A stretch of DNA of 64,000 nt from Lathyrus oleraceus (Eukaryota > Streptophyta > Magnoliopsida > Fabales > Fabaceae), in contig NC_066583.1 of NCBI RefSeq assembly GCF_024323335.1, positions 366,665,877 to 366,729,876 of the forward strand, given 5' to 3'. Of the stretch, positions 19,965-32,990 are shown in pieces. A program made the position numbers and the translations under genes. The notes below the pieces were generated by a model. It was not told where the DNA came from. It worked only from the letters and a program-made list of their open reading frames with translations, and did not search any database. Numbering within the stretch: the stretch's first letter is position 1; each line of letters begins with the position of its first letter.

Positions 19965-22885
19965 TGAAGTCCTATAAATGTAGGCAAGAAGATTGAGTTA
20001 CTTTGAGGTTAAATCGAAGCAACTCAGTTCATGATCCTTAAAATTCAAATCCCAATATCTTTTTATATACTTGGAATTGGACAAAATTAAGGCTAGATTC
20101 GTGCTCCTGAGCATTTTTCCTTCAAATTAGTGTATTCACTTTTCATTTTCCATAAGGTTTTGGTTGGAGCAGTCTGGTGGTCCTCACCGGAGAAGATGAC
20201 CGGAGTTAGGGCTCCGGTGGTGCGCTGGATCAATCCCGGCCATCTGATCCATTTGAATTGTTTTAATCTCATGTGTCCAAACAGATTACCATGCCTGCAG
20301 CGTGTTTGACTCGTGTGCATGTGGAGCGCGCATTTCCAGCCATCTGATCTGCCACCTCAATTAACGAGGGAGATCAAATGGTTCTTATTTTTTTGATTTC
20401 CTAAGTATTTCATTTAATCCTTTATTTTTTATTAATTCATATTAATTTCATTTTTAATCCACAAAATATGGGACTTTCACCAAAAAAATTCAAATATTTT
20501 CCTCTTTCATTTTCTAAATTAAAATTATTTTTTGGATTAATTTTGATATTTTTCATGATTTAATTGTTTTTGTGCATATTTTTAATTATTTAAAAATACT
20601 TCTGACTTTTCAAAAATAATGAAATTTTTTGTCTAAGGTCCTTTGACCTTGTTTGACCTAGGATAAATCTCTTGGCCAAAACCTCTTCAAAAACATCAAA
20701 AACCAAATCAAATTTTTTTGATCAAACATAATTTAATTTAAATGCATTTTAATTTGATTTTTAATTGATTAATTGTGTAAAAATTATGTTGAGCCATTTT
20801 TATTGACTTGTGAAGTTTGACTATGTGTTTGGGCCTTGGTCAAGGTTGATTTGACTCTTATTGGATTAAAATCATTGGATTTAGGGGATTGATGAAATGT
20901 ACATTTCATCTCCCAAGATGAATGAATGATTTTAATTTGATAAAATTCCTCCTAGGACCAATTTATGTTTCTCTCATTTCCCCTCCCTCTTCATCTTCAA
21001 TCTCATTTTATCCCATCCCTTTCATTGACCAATGAAGTCTCAATATTCTAAGGCTAATTGGTTCATCAATAACTTTGTGTTAGATGAATCAATACAAGTA
21101 TGAATGAGATTAGGTCCATCCTTTAATCATTTTCTTTTTGTGTATGGTGCATTTTAGGAGTATGGTTCATTATACCATATCTCTAACATGCATTAACACC
21201 AAAAAATTTATTGCCCGACCTTAGATAGTTGTGACTTCTACATAAGTCCAATTACGATTGCTTAACATAGCGCTAAATTTTGACCCAAAGGCATAACATT
21301 CTAGTAAGTGAGATTGTAAGTCTCCCCCCTTTCATGGTATTGTGTGGAAACTTGGCATTTTTTCCTTCCTTTGGAAGATGTCTTGGTTCAAGGATCCATG
21401 CTTGTGAATAGAGGGTTGAGTGTTCTCCAAAAAATGACTTAATCAATTGAAAAGCAAAATATCACTAACATCTAATCAACTAACATTTGACTAAGTTTTA
21501 TTAATCTTGCTTTTATTTTCAAGTCATTTACTTTATGCAATTTAAATTCAAGCAATTTACCATTTCATTTGTCATTTACATATCATTTAACTTGTTTATG
21601 TTTATGCCATTTTTATACTTTTCTCACTTGAGCCGTGTATTGTGGTTGTATATATTTGTTTGTGTATTTTGTTTGTGTTTGTGGTCTTAGGACCTTAAAA
21701 TACTTAATAAACATAAAAAACCCTAAAAAATGTTTGTGTGGACTGATGGATTTGATCTGAGCTTTGGACTTAAAATTAGGCAATATTCCCTATGCAAAAG
21801 GACTTGGCCAATGCCAACTTTTCTGAATCCAAGTTATTGTGTGTTGAGCTTCCATATGATACAAGTATGGGGATCCACATGAATTCATCTGCTACATGGT
21901 CTTGATGCAAATGTTACTTTGAACTTGTGCCTAATGCCTTATTCTGAGCCAATCAAGGATTAGTTCATCTGATACATGGGAAGATTAGGAAGAAGACAGC
22001 GAAATTGCTTACTTGGATGTCGTATCTTTATTTGATGCCTTGCTCTTCATCTTGCTACTTGTTTACTGATATTGCTTGATTCTAAAGTCCAAAGGAAAAG
22101 TGGGTTTCTATATGACATTCTTATCTATTGGATTGCATCCCATTGGTCAGACCTTTTCAACTCTAAACTTTTAAATTTTATGCTTAGGATAGCCTCTTCA
22201 TCTCCTCCCATCCTCTTAAATTTCAAATCTCTCCCCCTTTTCAAAAACCTTCTTTGTTTGTGATTTCTAAACTTAGACTTTATTGCAAATTAGAAACTTT
22301 GGCCTTATGCCATTGCATTTTTTAAACTCTTTTGTTAAATCAAACTTGTAAATGAATCTAACCATATTGACTTAAAATTTCAAAAGACAAAAAGAACTAA
22401 CACTCATTTAAATTCTTTTAGGCCCTTTGTGCCTCTTTAAAATTTAAATTTTTGTTAAAAGCAATTTACTCACTTTGAAATTGTTACCACGAACTACGAG
22501 GTTTTGATCCCTCATTTTTATGTTGGTACGTAGGCACAAGTCTGAAGGTCTTGTCAAACACAAAAATATAACTAATGTATTCTTTTCTCATCCCCACATT
22601 CTATTTATTTCAAACATCTTTTATACCAAAATACATACAGACATAAAAAAGGGCTCCCTAAGAGTACCCATGACACTTTAGGTGCTAACACCTTCCCTAT
22701 GTGTAACCAACCCCCTTACCTGTAATCTATGGCATTTTATTAATATTGATTTGAAAACTTCTTATCTTTGGGTTTTGTTCGTACTTTTCCCTTTTCCTTT
22801 GGAAACAATAAAAGCGCGGCGGCGAGTCTGGTTTTATTGACGTTAAGTTTATCCATAGCTTAATGGTCATGAATTTACCGCTAAA
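19965..22885 (+). repeat. 5' LTR of Ogre-A, second segment
   Basis: Resumes after the Copia-2 target duplication (tgaag, 19965-19969) and aligns with 26637 onward in Ogre-B. The end is degenerate (ctaaa instead of ctaca at 22881-22885). An AATAAA (22807-22812) near the end could act as the poly(A) signal. No gene in this stretch; small ORFs are chance. Intact LTR length without Copia-2 would be about 4.74 kb. Confidence 0.9.
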
Positions 22886-23767
22886 AAAATTAAGTGGTGA
22901 ATCTGTTGGGGAGTAGTCTCTAGTGGGTTTAGCCTACTATTTTTATGTGTATCGAATTGTATATTTGATGTTTGTATACCTGTTTGTGTGATATAATCTT
23001 CTTGTTGTGCTTGGTGATCTCTGAGTGGTGAGATAAGTTCTAACCCGAACTTGAGGGAAATTAAGATAGGAGGATGATATAGTCATGTTCTAATTGTGTG
23101 GAGTAGTCCTTAATAAGTTGGCTTGAGACCCATCTACTAAGCGGAGACCCTTTTGGAGTCATTGATGTCACATAAGTTATTTGTGGTTAGGCATTAGTTT
23201 CTCTGATTTGGGGTCCGAGAAGCTGATGACCGTAGAACATTGAACCCAACTTGGCCTATTTAGGACGTAGTGTGGAGATTGTTCAGGTGTAGACTTGATA
23301 ACAGTTGTTACACGATACTATACTCAGACGAGTTTCTCTTGAGAATATTATGGGTTGATGAGTCAGTCATCCTAACCTGTAATATCCGATAGATGGAATT
23401 AAGACGCTGGGAATTTTTTAAGAACATGATCTATATGTTTTTATCCTTAGTACATTCCTTTGGGATGGTTCTTAGCCTGACTCCATGCTCATGACTCACA
23501 ATAAACCCTTGATTCTTGGTTGATCCAATCAAGTCTTGTCAATATCAATGGAACTTAGGTGTTGATAAGGTGAAAACCATAATCCACCAAAATGGATGAT
23601 TGATCTTGACCATGACTTGATTCATCCCTTGACCTTTGTTTGTTTGCCTTGTGTGTGATCCCTTATTTGTGATTGTTGCATTCATGCCTACATGTGCATC
23701 ATGACATCCATCACACAAAAAAATAACTTCAAGGAACTGAGGTTTTATTTGCAAATATTTCAAGACC
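22886..23767 (+). other. Ogre-A PBS and leader
   Basis: PBS TGGTGAATCTGTTGGGGA at 22895-22912, nine bases after the LTR. It resembles the TGGCGACTCTGCTGGGGA of Ogre-C; Ogre PBSs have been described as matching tRNA-Arg (from memory). The rest is an untranslated leader that aligns with 29224-30090 of Ogre-B, with no coding potential seen. Confidence 0.8.
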
Positions 23768-24793
23768 ATGGAGTGTGGACGAAGGAACGCTAAGAAGTAC
23801 ATTTTCAGATGTCCCGAATTAAAAGAGTTAAGGAAGTTATCATATTTTGTATTAGATCCCTTGGAATTCAAGCAACGTCATGGGAAGCTTCTGTCTGTGT
23901 TATCGGCTGATGTAGTGGAAGGACTCTTGAGTGTGTTGGTTCAGTTTTATAACCCTCTCTACCGTTGCTTCACTTTTCCCGATTATCAACTTATGCCTAT
24001 GTTAGAGGAGTATGCCCATCTCTTGGGAATACTCGTTTTTGACAAAGTGCATTTTAATGGAATGGAGGAGATTCCCAGATCTCATATTATAGCTGAAGCT
24101 CTTCATCTGAAGAAGTCTGAGATTGAGGCTCATTGGGTGAAGAAAGGAGGAATGTTTGGGTTGACTTCTGAGTTCCTTATTGGGAAAGCTACTGCTTTTG
24201 CTCAAGCCGGTAGTGTGGACGCTTTTGAAGCCATCTTTGTGTTTCTCATTTATGGTTTAGCTTTGTTCCCTAACATTGACGGTTTTGTTGATGTTAACGC
24301 CATTAGAATCTTCTTGATTGGGAATCTTGTGCCTACTCTGTTGGGTGATATGTACATCACTTTACATTTGAGAAATTCTAAAGGTGGTGAGACTATCGTG
24401 TGTTGTGTTCCTCTTCTATACAAGTGGTTTATTTCGCACTTGCCTCAGACGCCTGATTTTGTGGAGAACAAACAATGTCTACGGTGGTCTCAGAGACTTA
24501 TGTCTATTACTAATGATGATATTATTTGGTATGATTCTACATTGAGTAGCTTGGAAATTATCGACAGTTGTGGTGAATTCTCTAATCTGCCTCTCATTGG
24601 TACTCAAGGAGGAATCAACTACAACCCCGCTTTGGCTCTTCGTCAACTTGGGTTCTCCTTGAGAGACAAACCTAATAACACTCAGTTAGAGGGTATTTTC
24701 TATCAAGAGGGTAAAGATCCCCAACATTTGAAGCAAAAGATTATACGTGCTTAGCATAATGTGCATAGGAAAGGAAGATCCGAGCTTGGTCCG
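23768..24793 (+). pseudogene. Ogre-A ORF1 (DUF7745-like), 5' part
   Basis: Starts ATG GAG TGT GGA CGA, equivalent to the ORF1 start of Ogre-B. About 327 codons are open (LSVLVQFYNPLYRCFTFPDY, GGINYNPALALRQLGF) until a TAG at 24752-24754 where Ogre-B has a Trp codon. The gene is then cut by Ogre-B at the gtccg target site and resumes at 54214. This is the extra ORF that Ogre elements carry before gag. Legume databases name such proteins DUF7745, and the biochemical role is unknown. Confidence 0.88.
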
Positions 24794-27700
24794 TGTAAGA
24801 CCCCAATTTTGACCCTAAGATCGCTCATGTAATTTCATCATAAGCATTAGCATTGGGATCATACCTTGGCATCCTCCTTACCCCTCTTTCATTGGGTTTG
24901 TTTTGGGAGAGATCACCAAGCACTTTGTGATTATATCATACTTGTATTTTATCATTTCACTAACGAAAATATCAAAAAATATGTCTTTGCATTTGCCTAA
25001 CTCTTTTGTAGGAAGGGCATGATCTCCATTGATCTATTAAGTTCACATCTAGGGTTTGAGACCCTCATGAACAAAGAGCATAACCATGAATTGATCTAAG
25101 AATGGCTATGAGCATCATATATGAGTCCCAATGTTCTCTACATGTCATATTAATCAAGTTTTCTTCAAGAGTTTGAGGGTGATTTGCCTTGGAAACCCTA
25201 GTTTGACTGTGTATCTTAAGTAACTTCTCCAACAAGCTATCTCACCAATTGATAAAATTTATCAAAGGACACTTCAAAATTCATCATATTATGAATATAT
25301 GATCTACCATGAGCTAATAAAGTCAATAGAATTGATGGTTAGCAAGTTGGTTGATGGTGGTTGGCCTAATGAACTCATCTGATCAAAACTGGGTCTCCCT
25401 AGACCCTATCTCCTACAATTTTCACCATATGAAAATGATTCCAAGAGCAACTTTAATCTAAATGATATTCCAAACAACTTTCATGTTGAGACCTAGATCT
25501 AGGTTTTCATGGAAAATTATATTCTATGTTGAAACATTATAGGTCATTTTGTCTAAACCCTAATTTGAAAGTCAACTTCCCAAGGCCATAACTTGCTCAA
25601 TTTTTATGATATGAAAGATTTCCAAGTGGAACTATTAAATTCAAGATGTCTACTTAAACTTTGATGTTTTGAGTGAAAGAAAATTCAACTTTTATGAGCA
25701 TGTGATATGAGGATACATTATAGGTCATTTTGTGACCTATACCATTGAACAAGTGATTTTTCTAAACTTCAAAAATGAATAACTCTATCATTATAAATCC
25801 AAATGACATTAAATTGGTGACCATGTTTAAGGTCTTTGAAAGAGCTACAACTTTGATGAAGACACTTTTCTCATTTGAAGCTCACATAAAAAGTTAAGCA
25901 AGGTAGAATATTGAGATATATGGCTTAACACTTAGAAAAATTTCAACATGTTGAAATTTCCAAACTTCCACGTCATAATTCTCCATGTTCCAAGCTTCAA
26001 ATGAAAAAGTGTTCAACATCAAACTTGTTCCCCTTGGTCCAAGATTTCCAAAGAACCCAAGTTCATGCATTTTGGACAAAGTTTGCTAGGTTTGTGCATG
26101 GCTTTAACAGGGATGCATCATTGGAAAGAATCAATTGTACAAACTTCAGTTCATAATGCCTTGCCATTCAAGCTTCATTCAGACTTCAATTTGAATCATT
26201 TTTGGACCATAACGCATTGCATCATGGGCTTGTACATGTCCATGCACTCGTTCCATCAACATTGCCAATTTTGGACAGATTTTGAAGTGTGCAAATATCA
26301 TTCCCTTTGGCTATGAATAGAAGGCTTGTGAGCTCATTTGAATCACACTTTGTGCGCCAGCTTTGCCCCCCATTGAAATCCTCTCATTCTAAAGGAAAAC
26401 CTAAGAAATTTCAATTTGAAATTTGAGTTTGAATCTAAACTGTTGGAGATTCAAGAACTCCAGGATCCATAGCCTTGCAACCTCTCCAATCCCTTCCTAT
26501 TAGCTTCTCAAGTGTGATCAGATCGTGTTTAAAGCAAGCAACATCAAGAACTGCATAACATTGAAGGTAATTTTCAGAAAACTTCATCTCATCGATTCTC
26601 ACTCAATTCTACTCAATTCTCTTGGATCTTTGGTTGTCTGAAGTCCTACCAATGTAGGCAAGAAGATTGAGTTGCTTAGAGGTCAAACCGAATCAACTTA
26701 ATTGACACACCTCAAAATTCAAATCCTCATATCTTTCTATATATGTGGAGTTAGTTAAAATTGAGGTCAGATTCGTGCTCTACGCCATTTCTTCTTTCAG
26801 ATCATGTCCGCCTTTTTTATTTTGGTGATGGTTGAGGGTGGACTAGTTTGGTGAGGTCCACCGGAGAAGAAGACCGGAGTTACAGCTTTGACTGTGTGTT
26901 GGCACGTCTCAAACCATAGGATCCTTGCAAAACGTTTTAATCTCGTGCGTTGGTTTTAAATACCATCCCTGCAGCGCATTGACTAGTGTCTATTGTGGAA
27001 CGCGCGCTGAGGACCAATTGATCTGCCACCTCAATTAATGAGGGAGATCAAGTGGTCCGTGTTTTTTATTATTTTCTAATTTTCATTTTAATCATTTTAT
27101 TTTCATTAATTCATATTAATTTTAATATTGATCCAAAAAATATGAGAGTTTCACCAAAAAAATTCAAATAATTTCCTCTTTCATATTTTGAATTAAAATT
27201 ATTTTTTGGATCATTATTAATATTTTTCATGATTTAATTGATTTTGTATTTGTTTTTAATTGTTTAAAAATACTTTTAGATCTTTAAAAATTCTGAAATT
27301 TTTTCTCCAAGGTCCTTTGACCTTGTTTGACCTATGATAAATATCATGGCCATTTCTTTGGTGTTTTGATGAGGTTTTAGGAATTTGACAAACCATTTTT
27401 AATTTAAATGTATTATTTTAGTCTCTTTAATTTGAATAAATGCCAATTAATTGTGTTGACCAATTGTGATGATTTGTTTGAGTTTGACTCTTGTTGTTTT
27501 GTCTTGGTCAATGTTGATTTGACTTTGTCAAGTAAATATCATTGGATTTTGGGGATTGATGGAATGTACATTCCATCTCCCAAAATGAATGGATGATTTT
27601 AATTTGGTAAAAGTCCTCCTTTGATCAATTTGAGTTTTGATCCATTCCCCTCCCTCTTCATTTCATTTCCATTCTTTATGCATTCATCTCATTCTCGTTA

Positions 27701-29223
27701 GTGAGATTGTAAGTCTCCCCTCTTTCATGGTATTGTGTGGAAACTTGACCTTTTTTCCTTCCCTTGGAAGATGTCTTGACTCAAGGATCCATGCTTGTGA
27801 TAAGTGGTTTGAGTGCTCTCCAAAGAATGCAAAACAATACTAACTTCTAACTCATTAACAATTAACTTTTAATTTCAAGCCATTTACTTTAATGTCATTT
27901 AAATTTTAGTCTTTATTCATTTGCCATTATTCATACCATTCTAATTGTTTATGATAATTCAATTTTCACTTTGTCCACTTGGACCATATTGTGTGATATA
28001 TTCCATTTTATGTATACTTTGTTTGTTTGTGTGATCTTTGACCATTAATGTACATAATAACAACAAAAATCCTTAAAAAAAATTGTGTGGACTGTTAACT
28101 TGATCTTGGACAAATGGACTTAGAATTTAGGCAACATTCCTATGCTAAAGAACTTGGCCAATGCCAACTTTTGTGAAACCAAGTGCTTGCAATTTGAAAC
28201 TTCATCTGATACATCATTCAAGATCCCTTTGAGTTCATCTGCAACATGATCATTATAAAGCTATTATTTTGAACCTGTGACTTGTGGAATTCATCTGTTA
28301 CATGGGCTAATTTGAAGAAGATCATGGAGTGGCTAAGCTTGGATGTGGCTATCTTTATTTGATGCCTTGCTCTTCAAGATTGATATAATTGTGCATTTGT
28401 GTGTTGCTTGATTATAAATGTCCAAGGGAATTAGGGTTTCTATTGGCATTCTTGTCTATTGGATTGCTACCCATTGGTCATATCTTTTCAACCCTTAACT
28501 TTTAATTTTGTGCATAGGATTAGTCTCTTCATCTTCTCCCCATTTATTAAATTTCAAAATCTCTCTCTCCTTTTAAAATCTTCTTTGATTGAACTTATTT
28601 TGTTCCAAACTTTGACCACTTTGCAAAAGATAGAAACTTTGGCCTTATACCATTGCATTTTCAAACTTCATTTCTTAAATCAAACTTGTAAAGAGACTTA
28701 ATTATACTTGACTTAAACTTTCAAAAAGCCAAAAAAGAACTAACTCATTCAAACCATCTTTGGGCCTTTGTGCCTTTCAAACTTAATTTTTGTTAAAAAC
28801 AATTCACTCACTTTGAAATTTGTATCACGGACTACGAGGTTTAGATCCCTTATTTTTATGTTGGTGCGTAGGCACAAGTCCAAAGGGCTTGTAAAACATA
28901 AAAATATAATTAATAAATTCTTTTCTCATCCCCCCATTCTATTTTTTTGTAAACATCGTTTTGTACAAAACATATATGCACACAAAAAAGGGCTCCCTAG
29001 GAGTACCTATGACACTTTGGGTGCTAACACCTTCCCTCTATGTAACCAACCCCCTTACCTGTAATCTCTGACATTTTATTAGTTTTGATTTGAAAACTTC
29101 TTACTTTTGGGTTTTGTTCGTACTTTTCCCTTTTCCCTTGGAAACAATTAAAGCGCGGTGGCGACTCTTGTTATTTGATATCTAGCTTATCCATAGCTTG
29201 ATGATCATGAATTTACCGCTACA
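24794..29223 (+). repeat. 5' LTR of Ogre-B (4430 bp)
   Basis: TGTAAGACCCC ... CTACA. The TATA position reads tatgaata (26312-26319), a change from the TATAAATA of the 3' copy. A ~257-bp block present in the 3' LTR (about 52768-53024) is missing here at about 27690. The poly(A)-like AATAAA of other copies reads AATTAAA near 29146. No gene seen in the LTR. Confidence 0.93.
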
Positions 29224-30092
29224 GAAATTAAGTGGTGAATCTGCTGGGGAATAGACTCCAGTGGGTTTAGCCTACTTTTTTGTGTGTATACAATTGTATA
29301 TATGTGATGTTTGTGTATATGTATGTGTGATATAATCTGCTTGTTGGGCTTGATGATCTCTGAGTGGTGAGATAAGTTCTAACCCGAACTTGAGTGCAAT
29401 TAAGATAGGAGGATGGTATAGTCATGTTCGAATTTTGTGAAGGAGTCCTTAACAAGTTGGCTTGAGATCCATCTGCTCAGTGGAGACCCTTTTGGATTTA
29501 GAAATGTCACACAAGTATTTATGGTTAGACATTACTATCTCTAATTTGGGTCCGAGAAGTTGAGGACCGTATAACATTTACCCCTCTTTGCCTATTTAGG
29601 ATGTAGTGCGGAGACTGTTCAAGTGTAAACTTGATAACAGTTGTTACGCGATACTACACTCAGACGAGTTTCTCTTGAGAATATTATGGGTCGATGAGTC
29701 AGTCATCTTAACCTATAATATACAATAGATGGAATTAAGACTCTGGGAACTTTTTAGAACATGATCTACAGGTTTTTATCCTTAGTTCACTCCTTTGGGA
29801 TGGTTCTTACCCAGACTCCATGCTCGTGACTTACAACAAACCCTTGATTCTTGGTTGATCAAATCAAGTCTTGTCAATATCAATGGAACTTGGGTGTTGA
29901 TAAGGGGTAAACCATAATCCACCAGAATGGATGATTGATCTTGACCATGACTTGATTCATCTCTTAACCTTTGTTTGTTTGCCTTATGTGTGATCCCTTA
30001 TCTGTCATTGTTGCATTCATGCGCGTCATAACATTCATCACATGAAAATTTCAAGGAACTGAGGTATTGTTTGTAAATATTTTCAGACCATG
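29224..30092 (+). other. Ogre-B PBS and leader
   Basis: PBS TGGTGAATCTGCTGGGGA at 29233-29250, nine bases after the LTR end. The untranslated leader then runs to the Ogre-C insertion. The ORF1 start codon lies at its end, and Ogre-C sits within it (target ccatg, 30088-30092). Confidence 0.85.
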
Positions 30093-32240
30093 TGTCATAC
30101 CCCAAAATTTGCCCGTTATTTTTATGATACTTTCAACAGGTTCCAATGAGGTCTATTCATTTTTCAAAACATTAATCTCAAAGGAACAAAGACCCAGCGC
30201 ACAGGCCACCAAATCCAGAAGATGACCTGAACTGTCATGCTCGCTAGGCGAAGCCCACGCCTTCTCCTTCGCTCCAGCGAACCTTGTTGATTTTGCTACT
30301 GGAATGCTCGCTACCTGCTCGCTAGCTGCTCGCCTAGCGAGTATGTACTAGTTGTACTTTTATCCATGTCTGGGAGTATTCGCTGGAACACTCGCTGAGT
30401 GTTCGCCTAGCGAACCCTTCGCTAGCTCACTCGCCTAGCGAAGCTTGCGGATATACAAAAATTCTGGGCCTGAATTGCCTTTGGTCTGAGCCCACCCAGA
30501 CACAAAAAATCAGCTATAAATTCCAAGACTTCATTTGAAAAAAGGGGAGGAGAAAACCCTGGAGATCAGAAAAACAACGGGGAAAACCCTAGAAGCTAAT
30601 TCAGAGAACTCATCGGCACAAAGGTCACCTCCGCCAACCCTATCAGGCATAAACCCTAAGATTTCTCTGCAAACCCAATGGTGTAACTCAACTTCGTTCG
30701 ATCCCTCCAATCAGGTTTGCCCTATTCCCACTACTCTATGCTCCCAATTTGAAATTTCTAAATGTATGAGGCATTATGGTTGAATTTGAAAAGGCGAATA
30801 TCGTCAGGTTTTGCATGTGGGTTTAGGTGCGCATAAATGTGTAAAACAATACTTTGAATATTCGATCATGTAATTTCCGTAATGGATGCCATAGGGTTTG
30901 GGGTTTCCGAAATCGCACCAGTATCAAAGAAGAACCCAGAACCCGCAACCGTTCGCTAGCACCTCGCTAAGCGAACCTGTAGCGAGGGTTCGCCGGGCCT
31001 CGCTAGGCGAGGCAGTAGCGAACATGACAGTAGTTGATTTTTTTTCTGTTTGCATTCTGATCTGTTTTGTATTTGTTTGACATGTTTTCTATTGCGTTTA
31101 CACATTGTTTGCCTGACATTATTATTGCTATGATTCTTTTGTTCGGTGCAACTCTTGATTGCACCCCATCCCGTTATTCTAACATGTTTGTTGAGTTGTT
31201 GTAAGGGCTCCCATGATTCTTGAAGAGATAGCTCGGTATTCCACTTTATTATTGGGATACCATTGTGAAGATTTATTCTGATTACTTGGCTGATTACATT
31301 GCCTTCGAATATATGATCTTGTCCCTCTCTATGTTGCCTTACGATACTACGGTCATGCCCCGCGAATGTGGGGATACCCTTAGTAAAGACCCTTTCGATT
31401 AAATCATCATCATCCCTAAACAGATAAGTCATAGTCCCTTCGATCAAAAGGTCAATGTCCCTACAAGATAAATCATAGTCCCTCGAACGTTGCCTTCGAA
31501 TATATGACCTTGTCCCTCGAACGTTGCCTTCGAATATATGACTTTGTCCCTCGATGACCCTTCGTTGTAGCCTACGATTAAATGATGACCGTCCCTTCGA
31601 ATGCTAAGGTATCCTTACAAATGTTGCCTTCAATGGCCAATCGACGACCCCACGATGTCCCTTTACATCCAAAGGATAACACTACTTACTTCTCAATAGT
31701 AAGGACAATTTTACCCTCCTAAGGATAGGAAATACCTATAAAGACCTTGGTTAGGTATAACTCTTAAATGCTTGCTCACAGCTTAAAATACTTTTCACAC
31801 CTCACACTTTTCAAAACATCTTTTAGCAAATCACCACTTGGTATACATTCGCACCAGAATCATCGCCGAGTTATATTTTTCTAAACATCTTTCAAAATCA
31901 AACGAGATAAACACTTTGTATACATTCGTACAAGAATCATTACAAAGTTAAACTCTCCTTTCAAAATATTTTCTAAACACACCACATTTCTCAAACACTT
32001 TCTCAAACAAGGAAAACATAAGTGAGTTAAGCAATTAAGAGCCCGTGGATAACCATGGATACAAAGGGTGCTAACACATTCCCTTTGTATAATGTACCTC
32101 CCGAACTCAAACTCTAATCAAGGTCTTTCCTATTATTTTCCGCCTTTCCTTATTGGATAAAAGAAAAGTCGGTGGCGACTCTTGCTATCCGCAACATTGC
32201 TTTTCAAAGCAAAAACACAAAGTCAGTTCACCGTATCACA
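30093..32240 (+). repeat. 5' LTR of Ogre-C (2148 bp)
   Basis: Starts TGTCATACCCCAAAATTTGC and ends CCGTATCACA just before the PBS. TATA-like TATAAATT at 30515-30522. The U3 region holds many tcgctaggcga/tcgcctagcga palindromes (30240-30450), with more at 30950-31020. The R/U5 region has a 34-bp tandem pair (31480-31547). A block GGTGCTAACACATTCCCT near 32068 is shared with the U5 of Ogre-A and Ogre-B. No gene seen. Confidence 0.88.
30515..30522 (+). promoter_or_regulatory. TATA-like box of Ogre-C LTR
   Basis: TATAAATT within cagctataaattcc, about 420 bp into the LTR and downstream of the palindrome cluster. Confidence 0.45.
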
Positions 32241-32990
32241 GAACTGGCGACTCTGCTGGGGAATCTTAAAAAGAGAGGTTACCTTAAAGACAAGATCACT
32301 TATGTTTTCGAATGGTTTCCTTGCCTGATTTAATTTTAAGGGATTGTTTGGGTATTCTATGCTTGAGTGAAAGATCCTACACCCGGATCTAGTGTACCTT
32401 AGGTAAGTAGCAAGAGATCATCGCGACTGTCCGGCGTATACTGGAATGGTTAAAATGATAGCTACGGTTAATGTGACACTTTGGATGTCCTGATGTTCCT
32501 CATGTTTACTTGAGGAGAAATTTGGCGTCTGCGTGGTGTCATCAAAGCATTAACCAGACCTTTAGAACCCTAATTGACTCATCCTAGCCATTAGAAAGTA
32601 GTGAGATAACTGACTTCGGTTTCGACTGGGGTTGGTTGATACTCGATACTACACTCTTTGAGATTGGACTTTAGGGAAACTTTGGTCAACCGCTTGGTGT
32701 TGCACTGAAGTGGACTTAAGGGAAGGTCAATGATTGGAGATCCTTCTAGAACCCGGTTACTATTCTAGGACAGGTTGAACCAACCAAACTTCAGTGGGGA
32801 GGGTACTTACCTATAGAACTCATGCAAGCCTTAAAACCTAGGAATAATTGCGGTGTGACTTGTTTGTGTTTGTTACTTACTTAACACCATAACATCATGA
32901 CATCATAACATCATGACATCATGACATCATGGCATTGTAATAACCATTTCGAGGACTTAGGGATTTAACTTTGTTCTGTTTAATCAGACT
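32241..32990 (+). other. Ogre-C PBS and leader
   Basis: PBS TGGCGACTCTGCTGGGGA at 32245-32262, four bases after the LTR. The leader contains a run of catcatgacat/catcataacat repeats (about 32886-32936) shortly before the ORF1 start. No coding potential recognised. Confidence 0.85.

Noticed and set aside
23768..24754. A free-standing host gene encoding a DUF7745-like protein
   Set aside because: Its leader, PBS and LTR upstream and the continuation at 54214 followed by gag-pol show it is ORF1 of an Ogre element.
30956..31447. 163-codon minus-strand ORF in the Ogre-C LTR
   Set aside because: No recognisable domain, lies across tandem and palindromic LTR repeats, and opposes the element's direction.
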